A stretch of 64,000 nt of DNA from Amaranthus tricolor (taxonomy: Eukaryota > Streptophyta > Magnoliopsida > Caryophyllales > Amaranthaceae): positions 9,346,815 through 9,410,814 of the forward strand of contig NC_080053.1 in assembly GCF_026212465.1 (NCBI RefSeq). Reading direction: 5' to 3'. Both the position numbers and the translations under genes were made by a program. A model generated the notes under the pieces. It saw only the letters and a program-made list of their open reading frames with translations. It made no database searches and was not told where the DNA came from. Below are positions 1 to 9,629 of the stretch, one piece after another (the stretch's first letter is position 1; each line of letters opens with the position of its first letter).

Positions 1-87
1 ATTTACGAGCTTTGGAATGCTCTGGTTTTTTTTTTTTTTTTTTTGGGCGGCATTGCGCATGTAAACAAATTGCTACGGTGAATGAAC

Positions 88-207
88 GGGTGCGATCATA
101 CCAGCACTAATGCACCGGATCCCATCAGAACTCCGCAGTGAAGCGTGCTTGGGCGAGAGTAGTACTAGGATGGGTGACCTCCTGGGAAGTCCTCGTGTTG
201 CACCCCT
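88..207 (+). rRNA. 5S rRNA: 5S rRNA, unit 1 (T53G)
   Basis: Encodes the 120-nt RNA of the large ribosomal subunit, transcribed by RNA polymerase III with TFIIIA and TFIIIC. The 5' GGGTGC pairs with GCACCC at nt 113-118, leaving a two-base 3' tail (CT), as in plant 5S. Box A (about nt 50-64), the intermediate element (67-72) and box C (80-97) are recognisable; nt 87-90 (GTGA) form the likely loop of helix IV. Start and end were set by the closing stem, C at -1 and the T-rich 3' flank. This copy has T53G in box A, the only such copy in block 1. Unit 671 bp, ATAT tract, relic 429-531. Confidence 0.97.
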
Positions 208-332
208 TTTTCCCTCCTTTTTTTTTATATTTTCCTTATCTGTTTCCGCTGCACTTGAGCAGAAGGCATTTCAGTGGTTATCGTAGTATACTCCATGGAA
301 GTAATTTTATTTATAAAAATATAACTCGCAAC

Positions 333-389
333 CGGGTCCCGACCTCGAATTTACGGGCACTCGAAAGATAGGACCCGTCGAGGCGGGTC
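333..389. repeat. nested inverted repeats upstream of the relic
   Basis: CGGGTCC (333-339) pairs with GGACCCG (371-377). GACCCG (372-377) also pairs with CGGGTC (384-389) across a 6-nt loop, so two alternative hairpins share one arm. Present in all units. Function unknown; it may only reflect GC-rich drift. Confidence 0.55.
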
Positions 390-428
390 GATGCGCATAC
401 GAACGAATTGTCCGAAAGAGGCGTGCGT

Positions 429-531
429 CGGTGCGTTCGTGTAAGCGGAAATTGCACCGGGTCCCGTCGGAAGTCCCCGCGGAAGCGCGCCCGGCATGGA
501 TGGCCTCTTGATTTCCAAGTGTTGCGCGGAT
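429..531 (+). pseudogene. 5S rRNA relic inside the spacer (type copy, unit 1)
   Basis: Hand alignment to the 5S gene: relic 429-451 = nt 1-23 (14/23 identical), one inserted base at 452, 453-460 = nt 24-31 (8/8), 461-494 = nt 32-65 (22/34), three bases replacing nt 66-80, 498-503 = nt 81-86 (6/6), nt 87-90 deleted, 504-510 = nt 91-97 (6/7), nt 98-99 deleted, 511-531 = nt 100-120 (13/21). In total 69 of 99 pairs match, collinear from end to end. Box A is altered, the intermediate element is gone and box C is interrupted, so internal Pol III initiation is unlikely. A T6 run follows at 551-556. The relic is in every unit; each 5S entry gives its position. Expression is unknown. Confidence 0.85.
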
Positions 532-571
532 TTCTCAAATATTTTGTCGCTTTTTTGTTGCGAGTTCACCT

Positions 572-584
572 GGCTTTTAAAGCC
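572..584. repeat. short inverted repeat GGCTTT-t-AAAGCC
   Basis: Perfect 6-bp arms around one T, about 40 bp after the relic and conserved in all units. Too short for certain significance. Confidence 0.5.
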
Positions 585-608
585 GGCGGACTCTTTTGTG
601 AATCGGAC

Positions 609-635
609 AATACCGGGAGGGTGAAAAACGGTATT
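609..635. repeat. short inverted repeat AATACCG / CGGTATT
   Basis: Perfect 7-bp arms (609-615, 629-635) with a 13-nt loop, conserved in all units of both blocks. Confidence 0.5.
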
Positions 636-699
636 TGGGAAGGAGAAGGCTCGAAATAGGGGTCTCGGCTGCGAATTTACGAGCTTTGGAATGCTCTGG

Positions 700-715
700 T
701 TTTTTTTTTTTTTTT
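700..715 (+). repeat. upstream poly-T tract (unit 2 example)
   Basis: T16 ending at -44 of the next gene. Each unit has this tract, about 15-20 T long, and it accounts for much of the unit-length variation. The equivalent place upstream of the relic has no T run. It could stop Pol III read-through into the next gene or disfavour nucleosomes; both ideas are inference. Confidence 0.8.
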
Positions 716-758
716 GGGCGGCATTGCGCATGTAAACAAATTGCTACGGTGAATGAAC
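716..758 (+). promoter_or_regulatory. upstream promoter region of 5S (unit 2 example)
   Basis: The 43 bp between the T tract and the gene are almost invariant in all units. With +1 at 759, an AT-rich element (tgtaaacaaatt) covers -28 to -17 where plant 5S genes usually have a TATA-like box, CGG lies at -12 to -10, and C is at -1. Plant 5S genes are known to use a TATA-like element near -28, GC near -12 and C at -1 besides the internal boxes A and C. Function here is inferred. The only change I noticed is C to T at 58858 (-32 of unit 89). Confidence 0.7.
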
Positions 759-878
759 GGGTGCGATCATACCAGCACTAATGCACCGGATCCCATCAGA
801 ACTCCGCAGTTAAGCGTGCTTGGGCGAGAGTAGTACTAGGATGGGTGACCTCCTGGGAAGTCCTCGTGTTGCACCCCT
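759..878 (+). rRNA. 5S rRNA: 5S rRNA, unit 2
   Basis: Consensus gene. Unit 674 bp, AATT tract, tatCggg allele, relic 1101-1203. Confidence 0.98.
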
Positions 879-899
879 TTTTCCCTCCTTTTTTTTTTT
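878..899 (+). terminator. RNA polymerase III terminator of 5S (unit 2 example)
   Basis: Transcript end at the first T, then T5 (878-882), ccctcc and a T11 run (889-899). Runs of four or more T on the non-template strand end Pol III transcription. Every unit has the T5 run except unit 19, where a G splits it at 11878. The second run varies from 8 to about 14 T. Confidence 0.85.
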
Positions 900-1432
900 A
901 ATTTTTCTTATCTGTTTCCGCTGCACTTGAGCAGAAGGCATTTCAGTGGTTATCGTAGTATACTCCATGGAAGTAATTTTATTTATAAAAATATAACTCG
1001 CAACCGGGTCCCGACCTCGAATTTACGGGCACTCGAAAGATAGGACCCGTCGAGGCGGGTCGATGCGCATACGAACGAATTGTCCGAAAGAGGCGTGCGT
1101 CGGTGCGTTCGTGTAAGCGGAAATTGCACCGGGTCCCGTCGGAAGTCCCCGCGGAAGCGCGCCCGGCATGGATGGCCTCTTGATTTCCAAGTGTTGCGCG
1201 GATTTCTCAAATATTTTGTCGCTTTTTTGTTGCGAGTTCACCTGGCTTTTAAAGCCGGCGGACTCTTTTGTGAATCGGACAATACCGGGAGGGTGAAAAA
1301 CGGTATTCGGGAAGGAGAAGGCTCGAAATAGGGGTCTCGGCTGCGAATTTACGAGCTTTGGAATGCTCTGGTTTTTTTTTTTTTTTTTTGGGCGGCATTG
1401 CGCATGTAAACAAATTGCTACGGTGAATGAAC

Positions 1433-1552
1433 GGGTGCGATCATACCAGCACTAATGCACCGGATCCCATCAGAACTCCGCAGTTAAGCGTGCTTGGGCG
1501 AGAGTAGTACTAGGATGGGTGACCTCCTGGGAAGTCCTCGTGTTGCACCCCT
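1433..1552 (+). rRNA. 5S rRNA: 5S rRNA, unit 3
   Basis: Consensus gene. Unit 673 bp, ATAT tract, tatCggg, relic 1774-1876. Confidence 0.98.
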
Positions 1553-2105
1553 TTTTCCCTCCTTTTTTTTTATATTTTCCTTATCTGTTTCCGCTGCACT
1601 TGAGCAGAAGGCATTTCAGTGGTTATCGTAGTATACTCCATGGAAGTAATTTTATTTATAAAAATATAACTCGCAACCGGGTCCCGACCTCGAATTTACG
1701 GGCACTCGAAAGATAGGACCCGTCGAGGCGGGTCGATGCGCATACGAACGAATTGTCCGAAAGAGGCGTGCGTCGGTGCGTTCGTGTAAGCGGAAATTGC
1801 ACCGGGTCCCGTCGGAAGTCCCCGCGGAAGCGCGCCCGGCATGGATGGCCTCTTGATTTCCAAGTGTTGCGCGGATTTCTCAAATATTTTGTCGCTTTTT
1901 TGTTGCGAGTTCACCTGGCTTTTAAAGCCGGCGGACTCTTTTGTGAATCGGACAATACCGGGAGGGTGAAAAACGGTATTCGGGAAGGAGAAGGCTCGAA
2001 ATAGGGGTCTCGGCTGCGAATTTACGAGCTTTGGAATGCTCTGGTTTTTTTTTTTTTTTTTTGGGCGGCATTGCGCATGTAAACAAATTGCTACGGTGAA
2101 TGAAC

Positions 2106-2225
2106 GGGTGCGATCATACCAGCACTAATGCACCGGATCCCATCAGAACTCCGCAGTTAAGCGTGCTTGGGCGAGAGTAGTACTAGGATGGGTGACCTCC
2201 TGGGAAGTCCTCGTGTTGCACCCCT
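2106..2225 (+). rRNA. 5S rRNA: 5S rRNA, unit 4
   Basis: Consensus gene. Unit 674 bp, AATT tract, tatCggg, relic 2448-2550. Confidence 0.98.
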
Positions 2226-2779
2226 TTTTCCCTCCTTTTTTTTTTTAATTTTTCTTATCTGTTTCCGCTGCACTTGAGCAGAAGGCATTTCAGTGGTTAT
2301 CGTAGTATACTCCATGGAAGTAATTTTATTTATAAAAATATAACTCGCAACCGGGTCCCGACCTCGAATTTACGGGCACTCGAAAGATAGGACCCGTCGA
2401 GGCGGGTCGATGCGCATACGAACGAATTGTCCGAAAGAGGCGTGCGTCGGTGCGTTCGTGTAAGCGGAAATTGCACCGGGTCCCGTCGGAAGTCCCCGCG
2501 GAAGCGCGCCCGGCATGGATGGCCTCTTGATTTCCAAGTGTTGCGCGGATTTCTCAAATATTTTGTCGCTTTTTTGTTGCGAGTTCACCTGGCTTTTAAA
2601 GCCGGCGGACTCTTTTGTGAATCGGACAATACCGGGAGGGTGAAAAACGGTATTCGGGAAGGAGAAGGCTCGAAATAGGGGTCTCGGCTGCGAATTTACG
2701 AGCTTTGGAATGCTCTGGTTTTTTTTTTTTTTTTTTGGGCGGCATTGCGCATGTAAACAAATTGCTACGGTGAATGAAC

Positions 2780-2899
2780 GGGTGCGATCATACCAGCACT
2801 AATGCACCGGATCCCATCAGAACTCCGCAGTTAAGCGTGCTTGGGCGAGAGTAGTACTAGGATGGGTGACCTCCTGGGAAGTCCTCGTGTTGCACCCCT
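2780..2899 (+). rRNA. 5S rRNA: 5S rRNA, unit 5
   Basis: Consensus gene. Unit 674 bp, ATAT tract, tatCggg, relic 3121-3223. Confidence 0.98.
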
Positions 2900-3453
2900 T
2901 TTTCCCTCCTTTTTTTTTATATTTTCCTTATCTGTTTCCGCTGCACTTGAGCAGAAGGCATTTCAGTGGTTATCGTAGTATACTCCATGGAAGTAATTTT
3001 ATTTATAAAAATATAACTCGCAACCGGGTCCCGACCTCGAATTTACGGGCACTCGAAAGATAGGACCCGTCGAGGCGGGTCGATGCGCATACGAACGAAT
3101 TGTCCGAAAGAGGCGTGCGTCGGTGCGTTCGTGTAAGCGGAAATTGCACCGGGTCCCGTCGGAAGTCCCCGCGGAAGCGCGCCCGGCATGGATGGCCTCT
3201 TGATTTCCAAGTGTTGCGCGGATTTCTCAAATATTTTGTCGCTTTTTTGTTGCGAGTTCACCTGGCTTTTAAAGCCGGCGGACTCTTTTGTGAATCGGAC
3301 AATACCGGGAGGGTGAAAAACGGTATTCGGGAAGGAGAAGGCTCGAAATAGGGGTCTCGGCTGCGAATTTACGAGCTTTGGAATGCTCTGGTTTTTTTTT
3401 TTTTTTTTTTGGGCGGCATTGCGCATGTAAACAAATTGCTACGGTGAATGAAC

Positions 3454-3573
3454 GGGTGCGATCATACCAGCACTAATGCACCGGATCCCATCAGAACTCC
3501 GCAGTTAAGCGTGCTTGGGCGAGAGTAGTACTAGGATGGGTGACCTCCTGGGAAGTCCTCGTGTTGCACCCCT
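3454..3573 (+). rRNA. 5S rRNA: 5S rRNA, unit 6
   Basis: Consensus gene. Unit 675 bp, ATAT tract, tatCggg, relic 3795-3897 with a private C to T (cctcgcgg) near 3843. Confidence 0.98.
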
Positions 3574-4128
3574 TTTTCCCTCCTTTTTTTTTATATTTTC
3601 CTTATCTGTTTCCGCTGCACTTGAGCAGAAGGCATTTCAGTGGTTATCGTAGTATACTCCATGGAAGTAATTTTATTTATAAAAATATAACTCGCAACCG
3701 GGTCCCGACCTCGAATTTACGGGCACTCGAAAGATAGGACCCGTCGAGGCGGGTCGATGCGCATACGAACGAATTGTCCGAAAGAGGCGTGCGTCGGTGC
3801 GTTCGTGTAAGCGGAAATTGCACCGGGTCCCGTCGGAAGTCCTCGCGGAAGCGCGCCCGGCATGGATGGCCTCTTGATTTCCAAGTGTTGCGCGGATTTC
3901 TCAAATATTTTGTCGCTTTTTTGTTGCGAGTTCACCTGGCTTTTAAAGCCGGCGGACTCTTTTGTGAATCGGACAATACCGGGAGGGTGAAAAACGGTAT
4001 TCGGGAAGGAGAAGGCTCGAAATAGGGGTCTCGGCTGCGAATTTACGAGCTTTGGAATGCTCTGGTTTTTTTTTTTTTTTTTTTTGGGCGGCATTGCGCA
4101 TGTAAACAAATTGCTACGGTGAATGAAC

Positions 4129-4248
4129 GGGTGCGATCATACCAGCACTAATGCACCGGATCCCATCAGAACTCCGCAGTTAAGCGTGCTTGGGCGAGAG
4201 TAGTACTAGGATGGGTGACCTCCTGGGAAGTCCTCGTGTTGCACCCCT
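4129..4248 (+). rRNA. 5S rRNA: 5S rRNA, unit 7
   Basis: Consensus gene. Unit 676 bp, AATT tract, private T to A at 4321 (ggtaatcg), relic 4471-4573. Confidence 0.98.
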
Positions 4249-4804
4249 TTTTCCCTCCTTTTTTTTTTTAATTTTTCTTATCTGTTTCCGCTGCACTTGA
4301 GCAGAAGGCATTTCAGTGGTAATCGTAGTATACTCCATGGAAGTAATTTTATTTATAAAAATATAACTCGCAACCGGGTCCCGACCTCGAATTTACGGGC
4401 ACTCGAAAGATAGGACCCGTCGAGGCGGGTCGATGCGCATACGAACGAATTGTCCGAAAGAGGCGTGCGTCGGTGCGTTCGTGTAAGCGGAAATTGCACC
4501 GGGTCCCGTCGGAAGTCCCCGCGGAAGCGCGCCCGGCATGGATGGCCTCTTGATTTCCAAGTGTTGCGCGGATTTCTCAAATATTTTGTCGCTTTTTTGT
4601 TGCGAGTTCACCTGGCTTTTAAAGCCGGCGGACTCTTTTGTGAATCGGACAATACCGGGAGGGTGAAAAACGGTATTTGGGAAGGAGAAGGCTCGAAATA
4701 GGGGTCTCGGCTGCGAATTTACGAGCTTTGGAATGCTCTGGTTTTTTTTTTTTTTTTTTTTGGGCGGCATTGCGCATGTAAACAAATTGCTACGGTGAAT
4801 GAAC

Positions 4805-4924
4805 GGGTGCGATCATACCAGCACTAATGCACCGGATCCCATCAGAACTCCGCAGTTAAGCGTGCTTGGGCGAGAGTAGTACTAGGATGGGTGACCTCCT
4901 GGGAAGTCCTCGTGTTGCACCCCT
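4805..4924 (+). rRNA. 5S rRNA: 5S rRNA, unit 8
   Basis: Consensus gene. Unit 671 bp, AATT tract, relic 5147-5249. Confidence 0.98.
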
Positions 4925-5475
4925 TTTTCCCTCCTTTTTTTTTTTAATTTTTCTTATCTGTTTCCGCTGCACTTGAGCAGAAGGCATTTCAGTGGTTATC
5001 GTAGTATACTCCATGGAAGTAATTTTATTTATAAAAATATAACTCGCAACCGGGTCCCGACCTCGAATTTACGGGCACTCGAAAGATAGGACCCGTCGAG
5101 GCGGGTCGATGCGCATACGAACGAATTGTCCGAAAGAGGCGTGCGTCGGTGCGTTCGTGTAAGCGGAAATTGCACCGGGTCCCGTCGGAAGTCCCCGCGG
5201 AAGCGCGCCCGGCATGGATGGCCTCTTGATTTCCAAGTGTTGCGCGGATTTCTCAAATATTTTGTCGCTTTTTTGTTGCGAGTTCACCTGGCTTTTAAAG
5301 CCGGCGGACTCTTTTGTGAATCGGACAATACCGGGAGGGTGAAAAACGGTATTTGGGAAGGAGAAGGCTCGAAATAGGGGTCTCGGCTGCGAATTTACGA
5401 GCTTTGGAATGCTCTGGTTTTTTTTTTTTTTTGGGCGGCATTGCGCATGTAAACAAATTGCTACGGTGAATGAAC

Positions 5476-5595
5476 GGGTGCGATCATACCAGCACTAATG
5501 CACCGGATCCCATCAGAACTCCGCAGTTAAGCGTGCTTGGGCGAGAGTAGTACTAGGATGGGTGACCTCCTGGGAAGTCCTCGTGTTGCACCCCT
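5476..5595 (+). rRNA. 5S rRNA: 5S rRNA, unit 9
   Basis: Consensus gene. Unit 672 bp, AATT tract, relic 5818-5920. Confidence 0.98.
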
Positions 5596-6147
5596 TTTTC
5601 CCTCCTTTTTTTTTTTAATTTTTCTTATCTGTTTCCGCTGCACTTGAGCAGAAGGCATTTCAGTGGTTATCGTAGTATACTCCATGGAAGTAATTTTATT
5701 TATAAAAATATAACTCGCAACCGGGTCCCGACCTCGAATTTACGGGCACTCGAAAGATAGGACCCGTCGAGGCGGGTCGATGCGCATACGAACGAATTGT
5801 CCGAAAGAGGCGTGCGTCGGTGCGTTCGTGTAAGCGGAAATTGCACCGGGTCCCGTCGGAAGTCCCCGCGGAAGCGCGCCCGGCATGGATGGCCTCTTGA
5901 TTTCCAAGTGTTGCGCGGATTTCTCAAATATTTTGTCGCTTTTTTGTTGCGAGTTCACCTGGCTTTTAAAGCCGGCGGACTCTTTTGTGAATCGGACAAT
6001 ACCGGGAGGGTGAAAAACGGTATTTGGGAAGGAGAAGGCTCGAAATAGGGGTCTCGGCTGCGAATTTACGAGCTTTGGAATGCTCTGGTTTTTTTTTTTT
6101 TTTTGGGCGGCATTGCGCATGTAAACAAATTGCTACGGTGAATGAAC

Positions 6148-6267
6148 GGGTGCGATCATACCAGCACTAATGCACCGGATCCCATCAGAACTCCGCAGTT
6201 AAGCGTGCTTGGGCGAGAGTAGTACTAGGATGGGTGACCTCCTGGGAAGTCCTCGTGTTGCACCCCT
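6148..6267 (+). rRNA. 5S rRNA: 5S rRNA, unit 10
   Basis: Consensus gene. Unit 675 bp, AATT tract, relic 6490-6592. Confidence 0.98.
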
Positions 6268-6822
6268 TTTTCCCTCCTTTTTTTTTTTAATTTTTCTTAT
6301 CTGTTTCCGCTGCACTTGAGCAGAAGGCATTTCAGTGGTTATCGTAGTATACTCCATGGAAGTAATTTTATTTATAAAAATATAACTCGCAACCGGGTCC
6401 CGACCTCGAATTTACGGGCACTCGAAAGATAGGACCCGTCGAGGCGGGTCGATGCGCATACGAACGAATTGTCCGAAAGAGGCGTGCGTCGGTGCGTTCG
6501 TGTAAGCGGAAATTGCACCGGGTCCCGTCGGAAGTCCCCGCGGAAGCGCGCCCGGCATGGATGGCCTCTTGATTTCCAAGTGTTGCGCGGATTTCTCAAA
6601 TATTTTGTCGCTTTTTTGTTGCGAGTTCACCTGGCTTTTAAAGCCGGCGGACTCTTTTGTGAATCGGACAATACCGGGAGGGTGAAAAACGGTATTTGGG
6701 AAGGAGAAGGCTCGAAATAGGGGTCTCGGCTGCGAATTTACGAGCTTTGGAATGCTCTGGTTTTTTTTTTTTTTTTTTTGGGCGGCATTGCGCATGTAAA
6801 CAAATTGCTACGGTGAATGAAC

Positions 6823-6942
6823 GGGTGCGATCATACCAGCACTAATGCACCGGATCCCATCAGAACTCCGCAGTTAAGCGTGCTTGGGCGAGAGTAGTAC
6901 TAGGATGGGTGACCTCCTGGGAAGTCCTCGTGTTGCACCCCT
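6823..6942 (+). rRNA. 5S rRNA: 5S rRNA, unit 11
   Basis: Consensus gene. Unit 671 bp, ATAT tract, relic 7164-7266. Confidence 0.98.
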
Positions 6943-7493
6943 TTTTCCCTCCTTTTTTTTTATATTTTCCTTATCTGTTTCCGCTGCACTTGAGCAGAAG
7001 GCATTTCAGTGGTTATCGTAGTATACTCCATGGAAGTAATTTTATTTATAAAAATATAACTCGCAACCGGGTCCCGACCTCGAATTTACGGGCACTCGAA
7101 AGATAGGACCCGTCGAGGCGGGTCGATGCGCATACGAACGAATTGTCCGAAAGAGGCGTGCGTCGGTGCGTTCGTGTAAGCGGAAATTGCACCGGGTCCC
7201 GTCGGAAGTCCCCGCGGAAGCGCGCCCGGCATGGATGGCCTCTTGATTTCCAAGTGTTGCGCGGATTTCTCAAATATTTTGTCGCTTTTTTGTTGCGAGT
7301 TCACCTGGCTTTTAAAGCCGGCGGACTCTTTTGTGAATCGGACAATACCGGGAGGGTGAAAAACGGTATTTGGGAAGGAGAAGGCTCGAAATAGGGGTCT
7401 CGGCTGCGAATTTACGAGCTTTGGAATGCTCTGGTTTTTTTTTTTTTTTTGGGCGGCATTGCGCATGTAAACAAATTGCTACGGTGAATGAAC

Positions 7494-7613
7494 GGGTGCG
7501 ATCATACCAGCACTAATGCACCGGATCCCATCAGAACTCCGCAGTTAAGCGTGCTTGGGCGAGAGTAGTACTAGGATGGGTGACCTCCTGGGAAGTCCTC
7601 GTGTTGCACCCCT
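7494..7613 (+). rRNA. 5S rRNA: 5S rRNA, unit 12
   Basis: Consensus gene. Unit 673 bp, AATT tract, relic 7836-7938. Confidence 0.98.
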
Positions 7614-8166
7614 TTTTCCCTCCTTTTTTTTTTTAATTTTTCTTATCTGTTTCCGCTGCACTTGAGCAGAAGGCATTTCAGTGGTTATCGTAGTATACTC
7701 CATGGAAGTAATTTTATTTATAAAAATATAACTCGCAACCGGGTCCCGACCTCGAATTTACGGGCACTCGAAAGATAGGACCCGTCGAGGCGGGTCGATG
7801 CGCATACGAACGAATTGTCCGAAAGAGGCGTGCGTCGGTGCGTTCGTGTAAGCGGAAATTGCACCGGGTCCCGTCGGAAGTCCCCGCGGAAGCGCGCCCG
7901 GCATGGATGGCCTCTTGATTTCCAAGTGTTGCGCGGATTTCTCAAATATTTTGTCGCTTTTTTGTTGCGAGTTCACCTGGCTTTTAAAGCCGGCGGACTC
8001 TTTTGTGAATCGGACAATACCGGGAGGGTGAAAAACGGTATTTGGGAAGGAGAAGGCTCGAAATAGGGGTCTCGGCTGCGAATTTACGAGCTTTGGAATG
8101 CTCTGGTTTTTTTTTTTTTTTTTGGGCGGCATTGCGCATGTAAACAAATTGCTACGGTGAATGAAC

Positions 8167-8286
8167 GGGTGCGATCATACCAGCACTAATGCACCGGATC
8201 CCATCAGAACTCCGCAGTTAAGCGTGCTTGGGCGAGAGTAGTACTAGGATGGGTGACCTCCTGGGAAGTCCTCGTGTTGCACCCCT
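8167..8286 (+). rRNA. 5S rRNA: 5S rRNA, unit 13
   Basis: Consensus gene. Unit 672 bp, AATT tract, relic 8509-8611. Confidence 0.98.
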
Positions 8287-8838
8287 TTTTCCCTCCTTTT
8301 TTTTTTTAATTTTTCTTATCTGTTTCCGCTGCACTTGAGCAGAAGGCATTTCAGTGGTTATCGTAGTATACTCCATGGAAGTAATTTTATTTATAAAAAT
8401 ATAACTCGCAACCGGGTCCCGACCTCGAATTTACGGGCACTCGAAAGATAGGACCCGTCGAGGCGGGTCGATGCGCATACGAACGAATTGTCCGAAAGAG
8501 GCGTGCGTCGGTGCGTTCGTGTAAGCGGAAATTGCACCGGGTCCCGTCGGAAGTCCCCGCGGAAGCGCGCCCGGCATGGATGGCCTCTTGATTTCCAAGT
8601 GTTGCGCGGATTTCTCAAATATTTTGTCGCTTTTTTGTTGCGAGTTCACCTGGCTTTTAAAGCCGGCGGACTCTTTTGTGAATCGGACAATACCGGGAGG
8701 GTGAAAAACGGTATTTGGGAAGGAGAAGGCTCGAAATAGGGGTCTCGGCTGCGAATTTACGAGCTTTGGAATGCTCTGGTTTTTTTTTTTTTTTTGGGCG
8801 GCATTGCGCATGTAAACAAATTGCTACGGTGAATGAAC

Positions 8839-8958
8839 GGGTGCGATCATACCAGCACTAATGCACCGGATCCCATCAGAACTCCGCAGTTAAGCGTGCT
8901 TGGGCGAGAGTAGTACTAGGATGGGTGACCTCCTGGGAAGTCCTCGTGTTGCACCCCT
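8839..8958 (+). rRNA. 5S rRNA: 5S rRNA, unit 14
   Basis: Consensus gene. Unit 671 bp, AATT tract one T shorter than its neighbours, relic 9180-9282. Confidence 0.98.
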
Positions 8959-9509
8959 TTTTCCCTCCTTTTTTTTTTAATTTTTCTTATCTGTTTCCGC
9001 TGCACTTGAGCAGAAGGCATTTCAGTGGTTATCGTAGTATACTCCATGGAAGTAATTTTATTTATAAAAATATAACTCGCAACCGGGTCCCGACCTCGAA
9101 TTTACGGGCACTCGAAAGATAGGACCCGTCGAGGCGGGTCGATGCGCATACGAACGAATTGTCCGAAAGAGGCGTGCGTCGGTGCGTTCGTGTAAGCGGA
9201 AATTGCACCGGGTCCCGTCGGAAGTCCCCGCGGAAGCGCGCCCGGCATGGATGGCCTCTTGATTTCCAAGTGTTGCGCGGATTTCTCAAATATTTTGTCG
9301 CTTTTTTGTTGCGAGTTCACCTGGCTTTTAAAGCCGGCGGACTCTTTTGTGAATCGGACAATACCGGGAGGGTGAAAAACGGTATTTGGGAAGGAGAAGG
9401 CTCGAAATAGGGGTCTCGGCTGCGAATTTACGAGCTTTGGAATGCTCTGGTTTTTTTTTTTTTTTTGGGCGGCATTGCGCATGTAAACAAATTGCTACGG
9501 TGAATGAAC

Positions 9510-9629
9510 GGGTGCGATCATACCAGCACTAATGCACCGGATCCCATCAGAACTCCGCAGTTAAGCGTGCTTGGGCGAGAGTAGTACTAGGATGGGTGAC
9601 CTCCTGGGAAGTCCTCGTGTTGCACCCCT
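9510..9629 (+). rRNA. 5S rRNA: 5S rRNA, unit 15
   Basis: Consensus gene. Unit 673 bp, AATT tract, relic 9852-9954. Confidence 0.98.

Larger units (their letters stand above)
208..758 (+). other. intergenic spacer of unit 1 (type example)
   Basis: In order: T tracts (207-226), an AT-rich stretch with ccatgg (293-298) and aaaaatataa, a GC-rich region with inverted repeats (333-389), the 5S relic (429-531), T4 and T6 runs (542-556), short inverted repeats at 572-584 and 609-635, a T16 tract (700-715) and the promoter region (716-758). Ancestrally 325-428 corresponds to 650-758. I see no protein-coding gene: the ORFs read through 5S, relic and poly-T, occur on both strands and shift with T-tract length. 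Confidence 0.9.

Noticed and set aside
88..207. Cassandra-type retrotransposon carrying a 5S-derived promoter
   Set aside because: There are no LTR ends, primer binding site or polypurine tract, and the full 120-nt gene with Pol III signals recurs at a fixed spacing.
293..318. ccatgg and aaaaatataa as a separate promoter
   Set aside because: AT-rich spacer of no clear register to any transcript start; the base composition alone is weak evidence.
330..345. A third 5S fragment (accgggtcccgac resembling relic 456-467 and 5S nt 27-38)
   Set aside because: Similarity stops after about 14 bases, and the surrounding sequence aligns better with 650-681 of the other spacer half.
408..659. Recurrent ORFs of 65-144 codons on both strands (for example 408-659 + and 351-731 -)
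   Set aside because: They read through relic, spacer and poly-T or the 5S gene. Ends shift with T-tract length, several frames are open at once, and many need TTG or GTG starts. No protein family is recognisable and there is no sign of codon constraint.
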